Shown piece after piece: positions 15,741-22,396 of a stretch of DNA of 23,695 nt (position 1 is its first letter; each line of letters starts with the position of its first letter). The stretch spans positions 1 to 23,695 of the forward strand of contig CAAGII010000006.1 in assembly GCA_900769875.1 (NCBI GenBank), read 5' to 3'. The notes under the pieces were generated by a model. The model saw nothing but the letters and a program-made list of their open reading frames with translations, had not been told where the DNA came from and searched no databases. The position numbers and the translations under genes are program-made. Origin of the DNA: Clostridia bacterium. Its GTDB lineage: Bacteria > Bacillota > Clostridia > Christensenellales > Aristaeellaceae.

Positions 15741-17723
15741 TTATGCTTCGTCTACCGGCGGGTATTCCTGCGGGCAGTGCGCCCAATCCCTGACATGGTT
15801 CCATGCCACGGTAAAGCCTGCGCCGTGGGCGCAGAAGACTGAATCGGGCGTGTCGTCCGCCTGCGGATGATAGGCAGCCTCGGCGATGATCCTCTCCGCA
15901 TCGCGGCATGGCGCGTATCGTGCCAGCCATACGCGCACCGTGCCACGACCGTGGGTGAGCATCATCAGATCGGTCTGCCACGCAGAGAAGAGCGCAAAGG
16001 GCGCCTCGCCGCGCAGCGTCATGGTATCGCCTGAACTCTCGGGCGGCTGCTGCTCTGCCTGCATGCGAAGCAGCGCGCCGGATACCGTGCCGAAGTATTC
16101 TGCGGGAATCTCAAGCTGATAGCCGCAGACCGGCTCCAGCAGCACGCTGTGCGCATGCATCAGCGCGTTCCTGAGCGCCCGGTATGTCGCCTGACGGAAA
16201 TCGCCGCCCTCGGTATGCTTGAGGTGATCGCGCCCGCAGAGCAGCTCCACACGCACATCCGTCAGCGGGGCGCCGGTCAGCACGCCCTTGTGCTGCTTTT
16301 CAAACACGTGCGTCTCGATCAGCCGCTGCCAGTTGAGCGCAAGATCATCCACATGGCACAGGCTGCGGAAGCTTACGCCGCTGCCTGGCGGCGTGGGTAC
16401 AAGCCGCAGATGCACCTCGGCATAGTGTCGGAGCGGCTCGTAGTGCCCAATGCCCACGCAGGGCGCGGCGACGGTTTCGCGGTATAAAACGCGCCTCGGG
16501 CCGAAGGATACATCATAGCTCCAGCGTGAGAGCAGTTGCTGACGGAGCACCTCCAGCTGAATGGCGCCCATGGTGTGCAGGGAGACGCGGCCTGCGGCTT
16601 CCTCCACAGAAAGGGTGGGCTCCTCGTCCTCAAGAATGCGGAGCGCCTCCAGCAGCCGGGGCAGGGGCGTCAGATTGCTGTCCCAGATCAGGCTGGACGA
16701 CATCATGGGCTCGGTGCGAAAGATTTCATGCCCCTCCTGACCAATGCGGTCGCCGGGACGAAGCCCGTCCAGCCCCGGGATGCCCACGATCATGCCCGCA
16801 CCGGCCTCGTCCACCGTGCGGTAGCGCTCGCCGTGGAAGATGCGAAGCTCATTGACCTTGCCGATCTGTCCGGGAAGCTCGTCCTTAACGCGCAGAGTGC
16901 CGGAAAGCAGCTTGAGCATACATACGCGCTGACCCTTCGCGTCGTGCCGAACGCTGTATACCTGTGCGCGCAGCGCGTCCTCCGCTGTGGGCATGCCCTC
17001 ATCGGACAGCAGCAGCCCCATGACGCGCAGGAAACCGTCAACGCCGTCGCCGCTCAGCGCGCTGCCGCCCATCATGGCAAAAGCTGTTCTTTCGCGGAGC
17101 ATGCGTCGAAGCGCGTGCGTCAGCAGCGACTCATCGCAGCTCCCTTCCAGGTAGCGCTCCAGCAGCGCTTCGTCACGGGAGGCGATCTCCTCCGCCAGCG
17201 CTTCGTCCATGCTGCCGCGCATCTGCATGCAGCGCAGATCAAGGATATCGGGCGATAGCCTGCCGCGCAGTTGAGAGAGCATCGCGTCTGCGTCGGCGCA
17301 ATCCCGATCCAGCTTGTTGATAAAAAGAAACACCGGCACATGATAGCTGTCCAGCAGCCGCCAGAGCGTTTCGGTGTGGCTCTGCACGCCGTCCACGCCG
17401 GATACGACCAGCACCGCAGCGTCCATGACCGCGAGAGCCCGCTCCATTTCCGCGGAAAAGTCCACATGTCCGGGCGTATCCAGCCATGTGACAGGGCGCT
17501 CGCCGAGCTTGAAATGCGCCTGCCCCGAAAAAATCGTGATGCCACGCTCGCGCTCAATGGGATCGCTGTCCAGAAAGGCGCTTTGATGATCCACCCGTCC
17601 CATGCTGCGAATGGCGTGAGCCTCATACAGCACCCGCTCGGAGAGGGTGGTCTTGCCCGCGTCCACATGCGCGAGGATGCCGATCACCATGGGACGGCGG
17701 CCGGACTGATTGCTTTCGTGCAT
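15741..17723 (-). CDS. Tet(M)/EF-G-like translational GTPase
   Basis: This 660-residue cytoplasmic protein has EF-G-type domains. G1 is AHVDAGKT (18-25), followed by RGITI (60-64), DTPGH (82-86) and NKLD (136-139), then domain II and EF-G-like domains III-V (HTEGGDFRQATYRALRNALM in domain IV). Length and order match Tet(M)/Tet(O) ribosomal protection proteins (~640 residues). However, the domain IV tip word recalled from Tet(M), YSPVSTPADFR, is absent and the C-terminus differs. I therefore call it a chromosomal paralogue rather than a proven resistance gene. ATG 17723 has AAGGGG 8 nt upstream and lies ~30 nt after a -10; frame further upstream would include the promoter. Confidence 0.85.
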   Translation of the reverse strand: MHESNQSGRRPMVIGILAHVDAGKTTLSERVLYEAHAIRSMGRVDHQSAFLDSDPIERERGITIFSGQAHFKLGERPVTWLDTPGHVDFSAEMERALAVMDAAVLVVSGVDGVQSHTETLWRLLDSYHVPVFLFINKLDRDCADADAMLSQLRGRLSPDILDLRCMQMRGSMDEALAEEIASRDEALLERYLEGSCDESLLTHALRRMLRERTAFAMMGGSALSGDGVDGFLRVMGLLLSDEGMPTAEDALRAQVYSVRHDAKGQRVCMLKLLSGTLRVKDELPGQIGKVNELRIFHGERYRTVDEAGAGMIVGIPGLDGLRPGDRIGQEGHEIFRTEPMMSSSLIWDSNLTPLPRLLEALRILEDEEPTLSVEEAAGRVSLHTMGAIQLEVLRQQLLSRWSYDVSFGPRRVLYRETVAAPCVGIGHYEPLRHYAEVHLRLVPTPPGSGVSFRSLCHVDDLALNWQRLIETHVFEKQHKGVLTGAPLTDVRVELLCGRDHLKHTEGGDFRQATYRALRNALMHAHSVLLEPVCGYQLEIPAEYFGTVSGALLRMQAEQQPPESSGDTMTLRGEAPFALFSAWQTDLMMLTHGRGTVRVWLARYAPCRDAERIIAEAAYHPQADDTPDSVFCAHGAGFTVAWNHVRDWAHCPQEYPPVDEA

Positions 17724-17753
17724 GAGCACAACCCCTTCATGGTGTGATGCTTC

Positions 17754-17782
17754 ATTATAGCATGAATGGACGGTTTCACCAA
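17754..17782 (-). promoter_or_regulatory. Promoter of the Tet(M)-like GTPase gene
   Basis: On the minus strand TTGGTG (17782-17777) and a perfect TATAAT (17759-17754) are 17 bp apart, giving a leader of about 25 nt. No long attenuator leader of the tet(M) type fits between promoter and start. The 17783-17904 stretch between the two divergent promoters shows nothing I can name. Confidence 0.65.
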
Positions 17783-17904
17783 GCCGCATTTCCTTCCGCG
17801 CGGGCGCGGGGTCTTTCGTCGGAGCCTGTGGGGCAGGAAAGCGCGGCCTTTTCCGCCTTGCGGGACAGATTGTCAGCAGAATAACAGAAATGATGAAAAA
17901 CCTC

Positions 17905-17934
17905 TTGTCACATCATTGGTTTCTATGCTATAAT
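17905..17934 (+). promoter_or_regulatory. Promoter of the NifU-like/GGGtGRT operon
   Basis: TTGTCA (17905-17910, five of six) and a perfect TATAAT (17929-17934) are 18 bp apart, with TGC immediately before the -10 (extended -10). Transcription should begin near 17941, giving a ~108-nt leader. Confidence 0.8.
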
Positions 17935-17945
17935 TCAGCTGCATT

Positions 17946-18028
17946 GATCGTAAACGTATGTCTACGATTGCGCCCGGGCAGCATGTCTGTGCCGGCGCGG
18001 GTCGGGCATGTGCCCGGCTCTGACGATC
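17946..18028 (+). promoter_or_regulatory. Structured 5' leader with mutually exclusive pairings
   Basis: Three elements are visible. GATCGT (17946-17951) can pair with ACGATC (18023-18028), while the overlapping ATCGTA (17947-17952) can instead pair with TACGAT (17963-17968). GCGCC + GGCA (17970-17980) pairs with TGCC + GGCGC (17990-17998). CGGGCA and TGCCCG (18003-18016) form a tight hairpin. The distal pairing ends 4 nt before the AAAGGAGG site (18033-18040). It matches no riboswitch class I recognise. Confidence 0.4.
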
Positions 18029-18048
18029 CTATAAAGGAGGAATCACCC

Positions 18049-18753
18049 ATGCAGTACACCAAGGAAGTTGAAGAAATGGTCTGCGTGGCGAAGGGCCCCA
18101 ACCATGGTCCCGCGCCTATTCCCGAAGAGGGTAAGTGGATCCAGGCCAAAGAGATCAAGGATATCTCCGGCTATACCCACGGCATCGGCTGGTGCGCTCC
18201 CCAGCAGGGCACCTGCAAGCTGAGCCTGAACGTGAAGAACGGCGTGATCGAGGAAGCGCTGGTGGAAACCATCGGCTGCTCCGGCATGACCCACTCTGCC
18301 GCCATGGCGAGTGAGATCCTGCCCGGCAAGACCATTCTGGAAGCGCTGAACACCGACCTGGTCTGCGACGCGATCAATACCGCCATGCGCGAGCTGTTCC
18401 TGCAGATTGTGTACGGCCGCACCCAGTCTGCCTTCTCTGACGACGGCCTGCGCATCGGCGCTGGTCTGGAGGATCTGGGCAAGGGTCTGCGCTCCATGGT
18501 CGGCACCATGTACGGCACCAGGGCCAAGGGCACCCGTTATCTGGAGATGACCGAGGGCTATGTGCTCAAGATGGCGCTGGACAAGGACAATCAGGTCTGC
18601 GGCTATCAGTTCCTCTCCCTGGGCAAGATGATGGACGCCATCAAGAAGGGCATGTCCCCCAACGAAGCCTACGAGAAGAACATCGGCACCTACGGTCGCT
18701 TCAAGGCTGAAGACGGCGCTGTGAAGTGGATCGATCCCCGCACGGACAAGTAA
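18049..18753 (+). CDS. NifU-like iron-sulfur scaffold-type protein, partner of GGGtGRT
   Basis: This 234-residue cytoplasmic protein aligns by eye with the NifU/IscU scaffold core: C49, then CKLSLNVKNGVIEEALVETIGC (C56 to C77), then MASEILPGKTILEAL (~87-100). C49 and C77 match the first two scaffold cysteines in position; the usual third one (~44 residues after the second) is missing, where the sequence reads LQIVYGRTQSAFSDDG. C12, C106 and C184 are other cysteines. It is longer than IscU and ends in a unique region with TMYGTRAKGTRYLEMTEGY. ATG 18049 follows AAAGGAGG by 8 nt. It is 17 bp before the GGGtGRT gene, and the pair recurs in anaerobes as I recall. Codon use is strongly biased, suggesting high expression. 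Confidence 0.8.
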   Translation: MQYTKEVEEMVCVAKGPNHGPAPIPEEGKWIQAKEIKDISGYTHGIGWCAPQQGTCKLSLNVKNGVIEEALVETIGCSGMTHSAAMASEILPGKTILEALNTDLVCDAINTAMRELFLQIVYGRTQSAFSDDGLRIGAGLEDLGKGLRSMVGTMYGTRAKGTRYLEMTEGYVLKMALDKDNQVCGYQFLSLGKMMDAIKKGMSPNEAYEKNIGTYGRFKAEDGAVKWIDPRTDK

Positions 18754-18770
18754 GAAGGAGGTATACGAAA

Positions 18771-19787
18771 ATGGCTCTGTTTGAAAACTATGAAGGTCGT
18801 ATGCCCCAGCTTCAGCCTGTGCTGGACAAGTACGGCTTCAAGAACTTTGACGAAGTGAAGGCCTACACCAATTCCTTTGGCATTGATGCCTATGGCATCG
18901 TGGAAAGCACCCAGCCCATCTGTTTTGAGAACGCCAAGTGGGCCTATGAGCTTGGCGCTGCCATCGCGCTCAAGGAAGGCGCAAAGTCTGCTGCCGAGGC
19001 GGCTGCGCTCATCGGCGTGGCGCTGCAGGCGTTCTGCATCCCCGGCTCCGTGGCGGATCAGCGTCAGGTCGGTATCGGCCATGGCAATCTGGGCGCCCGT
19101 CTGCTGGACGAGGAGACCGAGTGCTTCGCGTTTCTGGCTGGTCACGAGTCCTTCGCTGCCGCCGAGGGCGCCATCAAAATCGCGCTCAACGCCAACAAGG
19201 TGCGTACCAAGCCCCTGCGCGTGATCCTCAACGGTCTGGGCAAGGACGCTGCCATGATCATCAGCCGCATCAACGGCTTCACCTATGTGCAGACCAAGTA
19301 TGACTACCTGTCTGCCGACGTGAAGGAAGACCATGCGCTGACCATCGTCAACAAGACCGCGTATTCCAACGGCCCCCGTGCCGCCGTCAACTGCTATGGC
19401 GCTGACGATGTGCGTGAGGGCGTGGCCATCATGTGGCATGAGAACGCCGATGTGTCCATCACCGGCAACTCCACCAACCCCACCCGTTTCCAGCATCCCG
19501 TTGCGGGCACCTACAAGAAGGAACGCTGGGAGGCCGGCAAGAAGTACTTCTCCGTGGCTTCCGGCGGCGGCACCGGCCGCACCCTGCATCCCGACAACAT
19601 GGCTGCCGGCCCCGCTTCCTACGGCATGACCGACACCATGGGCCGTATGCACTCTGATGCCCAGTTCGCCGGTTCCTCCTCCGTCCCCGCCCACGTGGAA
19701 ATGATGGGCTTCCTGGGCGCAGGCAACAACCCCATGGTCGGTATGACCGTCTCCGTGGCTGTTGCTGTTGAAGAAGCAATGAAGTAA
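18771..19787 (+). CDS. GGGtGRT-family protein, function unknown
   Basis: This 338-residue protein carries the name-giving motif GGGTGRT at residues 265-271, followed by LHPDNMAAGPASYGMTDTMG (272-291). Length fits the Pfam GGGtGRT family as I remember it, which has no assigned function. Cysteines are at 51, 89, 118 and 208; there is no signal peptide or clear membrane helix. Glycine-rich stretches (GIGHGNLGAR at 101-110, GGGTGR, LGAGNNPMVG at 315-324) could bind a nucleotide or cofactor, but this is inference. ATG 18771 follows AAGGAGGT (18755-18762) by 8 nt. Codons are highly selected (ACC, GGC, CTG, CCC, AAG). A perfect terminator follows 19 nt after the stop. Confidence 0.9.
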   Translation: MALFENYEGRMPQLQPVLDKYGFKNFDEVKAYTNSFGIDAYGIVESTQPICFENAKWAYELGAAIALKEGAKSAAEAAALIGVALQAFCIPGSVADQRQVGIGHGNLGARLLDEETECFAFLAGHESFAAAEGAIKIALNANKVRTKPLRVILNGLGKDAAMIISRINGFTYVQTKYDYLSADVKEDHALTIVNKTAYSNGPRAAVNCYGADDVREGVAIMWHENADVSITGNSTNPTRFQHPVAGTYKKERWEAGKKYFSVASGGGTGRTLHPDNMAAGPASYGMTDTMGRMHSDAQFAGSSSVPAHVEMMGFLGAGNNPMVGMTVSVAVAVEEAMK

Positions 19788-19805
19788 GATTTCAATCATT
19801 AACAC

Positions 19806-19841
19806 AAAAATGCTCCCGATCGTCTGATCGGGAGCATTTTT
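19806..19841. terminator. Perfect 16-bp-stem terminator after GGGtGRT
   Basis: AAAAATGCTCCCGATC (19806-19821) and GATCGGGAGCATTTTT (19826-19841) are exact reverse complements around a GTCT loop. A-run and T-run flanks make it a strong terminator on either strand. Confidence 0.95.
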
Positions 19842-19876
19842 AAGCCGAACTTCCAAAATCGGAAGTTCGGCTTAAA
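19839..19876. terminator. Second perfect 16-bp hairpin, before the aminopeptidase stop
   Basis: TTTAAGCCGAACTTCC (19839-19854) and GGAAGTTCGGCTTAAA (19861-19876) are exact reverse complements around a 6-nt loop. The hairpin overlaps the previous one by 3 bp. On the minus strand it follows the aminopeptidase stop by 16 nt and is trailed by TTAAAAATG, so it may end that gene, backed up by the first hairpin. Confidence 0.7.
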
Positions 19877-19892
19877 TACGTGTTTATCCTAT

Positions 19893-21116
19893 TTAGAATG
19901 CCCAGTTGCCGTTACGGAAAATCGGGACAGTGCGGCCGTCGCGGGTAATGGCATCAATGTCGAGGTCTTCCGAACCGATCATGAAGTCCTCGTGAATCAT
20001 CGAGTCGTTGATGCCCTTTGCGCGGCATTCCTCCAGCGTATAGTTCTGGAAATCCTTGATGGTATCGGCAAAGCCCATACCAAGTGCCAAATGGCAGGCT
20101 GCATTCTCATCGAACAGGGTTTCATAGAACAGCAGGCCCGTATTCTGGATGGGAGAATCGTACGGCACAAGCGCACATTCGCCCAAATAGGCAGCGCCCT
20201 CGTCCATGGAAATCAGCTTTTTGAGCAGTTCCTCATTCTTCTCCGCGTGAACCTCAACCGCTTTTCCGCCCTCAAAGCGGATGGAGAAGTTTTCAATCAA
20301 CTGCCCCTGATAGCTCAGAGGCTTGGTGGAATAGACAATACCTTCGGCTACGCCGCGCTTCGGAGAGATGAAAACCTCCTCAGACGGGATATTCGGATTG
20401 AAATAAACGCCCTGCAGACTGGTATCTCCGCCGCCCTTGAACTCGGCATCTTCGATCATGCCGACACGGAAATCCGTGCCGTTGGAGCTGCGATAGACCA
20501 GAGTCTCAATGCCCAAGCCATTCAGATAGGCGCAGCGGTTTGCAAGATCCTCATTGTGTGCCTTCCACGCGGCGATCGGATCCTCGGTCACGCGGGAAGC
20601 CGTCAGAATCGCCTCCCAAAGCTTCTCGATCGCCTGACCCTTAGAGAGCTTCGGGAACAGCTTCTTTGCCCATGCTGCACCGGGAACTGCGGCAATACAC
20701 CACTGATACTTGTTTTCCAACTGGTCACGATAGGGCTTGATGACCTTCATTTTGGCCTGCTGCGCCTTCATCAGCTTCTCCTGATTGATGCCCTTCAAGC
20801 CGTCAGGATCCTCGGAAACGAGATAAATACGGCAGGGAATTTCTTCCAGATAATGCTTCCAGCGTGCTTCTTCCCAATCGGCAACCGTGCCGAGGTTTTT
20901 CTGGCTGCGCCAGCGGACGTGGATCTTATCCAACGGTTGATACGTCCAATCGACGATCACACGCTTTGCACCCGCACGGTAGCACTCCTCCACGACCATT
21001 TTGACAAACTCCGGCTGATCCAGCTCAGCCATCACGACAACTTCCTGACCCTTTTGCACGTGGATGCCAACGTTCGCAATCAGGTGCGCATAGCTTCTCA
21101 ATACAGTTTTTTTCAT
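19893..21116 (-). CDS. M29-family metalloaminopeptidase (AmpS/PepS type)
   Basis: This 407-residue cytoplasmic enzyme has the usual M29 length and removes N-terminal residues from peptides. The C-terminal half holds the dimetal-site residues of the family: Glu in DEGAAYLGECALV, Glu and His in YETLFDENAACHLALG, His in SMIHEDFMIG and Asp in the nearby DLDIDA. The N-terminal half is the alpha/beta domain (KGQEVVVMAELDQPEFVKMV). Start ATG 21116 has AAAGGAGG about 6 nt upstream, and the promoter lies at 21146-21174. GC content is lower than in the left part of the window. It is divergent from the homocysteine methyltransferase gene. Confidence 0.92.
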   Translation of the reverse strand: MKKTVLRSYAHLIANVGIHVQKGQEVVVMAELDQPEFVKMVVEECYRAGAKRVIVDWTYQPLDKIHVRWRSQKNLGTVADWEEARWKHYLEEIPCRIYLVSEDPDGLKGINQEKLMKAQQAKMKVIKPYRDQLENKYQWCIAAVPGAAWAKKLFPKLSKGQAIEKLWEAILTASRVTEDPIAAWKAHNEDLANRCAYLNGLGIETLVYRSSNGTDFRVGMIEDAEFKGGGDTSLQGVYFNPNIPSEEVFISPKRGVAEGIVYSTKPLSYQGQLIENFSIRFEGGKAVEVHAEKNEELLKKLISMDEGAAYLGECALVPYDSPIQNTGLLFYETLFDENAACHLALGMGFADTIKDFQNYTLEECRAKGINDSMIHEDFMIGSEDLDIDAITRDGRTVPIFRNGNWAF

Positions 21117-21145
21117 TGTTTCCTCCTTTAGTGGAACTTTTATTC

Positions 21146-21174
21146 ATTATACCAAAGCAGAAACCAAAATTCAA
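21146..21174 (-). promoter_or_regulatory. Promoter of the M29 aminopeptidase gene
   Basis: On the minus strand TTGAAT (21174-21169) and a perfect TATAAT (21151-21146) are 17 bp apart, with TGG before the -10. Confidence 0.7.
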
Positions 21175-21176
21175 TA

Positions 21177-21205
21177 TTGCAAACGGACGAAAAAAGGGAT
21201 AAAAT
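21177..21205 (+). promoter_or_regulatory. Promoter of the homocysteine methyltransferase gene
   Basis: TTGCAA (21177-21182) and TAAAAT (21200-21205) are 17 bp apart. Its -35 lies 2 bp from the -35 of the divergent aminopeptidase promoter, so the two may interfere with each other. Confidence 0.6.
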
Positions 21206-21226
21206 AAACAAAAGCGAGGGATGGAT

Positions 21227-22096
21227 ATGAAAAAGAAAGATTTTTCCGCACTCTGTCAGGAACGGATCGTACTTCTTGACGGTGCGACCGGTTCCAATTT
21301 AATGAAGGCGGGTATGCCGCGCGGGGTCTGCACTGAGGCATGGGTCGCAGAGAATCCGCAGGCACTATTAACTTTACAGCGTGCCTACGTTGCTGCCGGT
21401 TCGGATATTATCTATGCGCCGACGTTTTCTGCAAACCGTCACAGTTTGGCACGGCACGGGCTGGAGAAGCAGGTGCGGGAGCTGAATCTGCGTTTGGTTT
21501 CGCTCTCCAAAGAGGCCGCTGACGGAAAAGCGCTGGTCGCAGGCGACATGACGACAACGGGTGTTCCGTTAGAGCCTTTGGGCGCGATGAATGATCGGGT
21601 GCTTTCGGAGATTTATCAGGAGCAGGCTGCCGCTTTGTACGAAGCAGGTGCCGATTTGCTGGTGATTGAAACGATGCTGGCGGTGAATGAGACTGCTGTT
21701 GCACTCGAGGCAGCACAGGCCGTCTGTGATCTGCCGGTCATGTGCAGCTTATCTGTTCAGGCTGACGGTACGGCATATTTTGGCGGTGACTGCATCGAGG
21801 CAGTGCTGACATTGCAGGAATTGGGTGCCTCTGCCGTTGGAATTAACTGTTCTGCCGGCCCGGAGCAGCTCATCAGCCTTGTACGCAACATGAAAGAAGT
21901 CGCCACCATTCCCCTTTTGGTCAAGCCAAACGCGGGTATGCCCTCGATCAATGACAGCGGTGAGGCGGTCTATCCGATGAATGCACAGGAATTTGCCAAG
22001 CACATGAAGGTGCTGGTCGGTGCCGGTGCTTCCGTGATCGGCGGATGCTGCGGCACAACACCGGATTTCATCGCGGCATTAACGAAAATCCTATAA
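21227..22096 (+). CDS. Homocysteine S-methyltransferase family protein (MetH N-terminal type)
   Basis: This 289-residue TIM-barrel protein is the Hcy-binding domain alone. It begins with the family's LLDGATGSNLMKAGMP and has the zinc-ligand cysteines C208 (VGINCSAG) and C274/C275 (VIGGCCGTTPDF). It would transfer a methyl group to homocysteine. The B12- and methyltetrahydrofolate-binding domains of full MetH are missing, so it either works with separate partners or uses S-methylmethionine or another donor. ATG 21227 is preferred because GAGGG (21216-21220) sits 6 nt upstream; ATG 21221 is too close. Leucine codons TTA and TTG are frequent, unlike the left part of the window. Confidence 0.9.
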   Translation: MKKKDFSALCQERIVLLDGATGSNLMKAGMPRGVCTEAWVAENPQALLTLQRAYVAAGSDIIYAPTFSANRHSLARHGLEKQVRELNLRLVSLSKEAADGKALVAGDMTTTGVPLEPLGAMNDRVLSEIYQEQAAALYEAGADLLVIETMLAVNETAVALEAAQAVCDLPVMCSLSVQADGTAYFGGDCIEAVLTLQELGASAVGINCSAGPEQLISLVRNMKEVATIPLLVKPNAGMPSINDSGEAVYPMNAQEFAKHMKVLVGAGASVIGGCCGTTPDFIAALTKIL

Positions 22097-22106
22097 TGCA
22101 AGCATA

Positions 22107-22142
22107 ACTCCCGCCGTAGCCGCACATAACTACGGCGGGAGT
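22107..22142. terminator. Perfect 13-bp hairpin covering a ribosome-binding site
   Basis: ACTCCCGCCGTAG (22107-22119) and CTACGGCGGGAGT (22130-22142) are exact reverse complements around a 10-nt loop. No T-run follows on either strand, so it is a poor intrinsic terminator. The GGGAG at 22137-22141 in the right arm is the only ribosome-binding sequence for the small ORF at 22151, so the hairpin could mask it. Confidence 0.6.
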
Positions 22143-22150
22143 GTGATGTT

Positions 22151-22357
22151 ATGATGATGGATCCTGATGTTGAAAGATACCGCTGTTTCCCGCGTGGATA
22201 CGGGCTGGTAAGGCCGCGCAATCACGAGATTCCGGAGGATGCCATACCGCTCAGCACCGAACAACGCAACGCCGTTGCGGAAGAATGTGACGCGATCCGG
22301 ACACATGAGGAAATGGAATTGTACTTGCAAAAGAAGGCAAAAGAACTCAAAAACTGA
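22151..22357 (+). CDS. Small unknown protein (68 aa)
   Basis: I do not recognise this 68-residue, charged, apparently soluble protein. It has a Pro/Arg-rich start (RCFPRGYGLVRPRNHEIPED) and a predicted helical C-terminal half (EEMELYLQKKAKELKN). The frame opens with three ATG codons (22151, 22154, 22157); GGGAG at 22137-22141 is 9 nt before the first. It lies between the homocysteine methyltransferase and the convergent rpoC, and ends 5 nt before the shared terminator. Codon use is ordinary for this part of the window. It could be a real small gene or a chance frame. Confidence 0.5.
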   Translation: MMMDPDVERYRCFPRGYGLVRPRNHEIPEDAIPLSTEQRNAVAEECDAIRTHEEMELYLQKKAKELKN

Positions 22358-22362
22358 CGGCA

Positions 22363-22391
22363 AAGGCAGGGATTCAACGAATCCCTGCCTT
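22363..22391. terminator. Terminator of rpoC
   Basis: AAGGCAGGGATTC (22363-22375) and GAATCCCTGCCTT (22379-22391) are exact reverse complements around a 3-nt loop. On the minus strand, 5 nt after the rpoC stop, the stem is followed by TTT and, 8 nt further on, TTTTT. It can also serve the convergent small ORF. Confidence 0.85.
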
Positions 22392-22396
22392 GATTA

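Noticed and set aside
15741..17723. Calling the Tet(M)-like gene a tetracycline-resistance gene
   Set aside because: The domain IV tip and C-terminus differ from Tet(M), and no mobile element or tet leader peptide is nearby.
18690..19856. 388-codon minus-strand frame opposite the GGGtGRT gene
   Set aside because: It is His/Gly/Val-rich antisense and starts inside the terminator hairpins.
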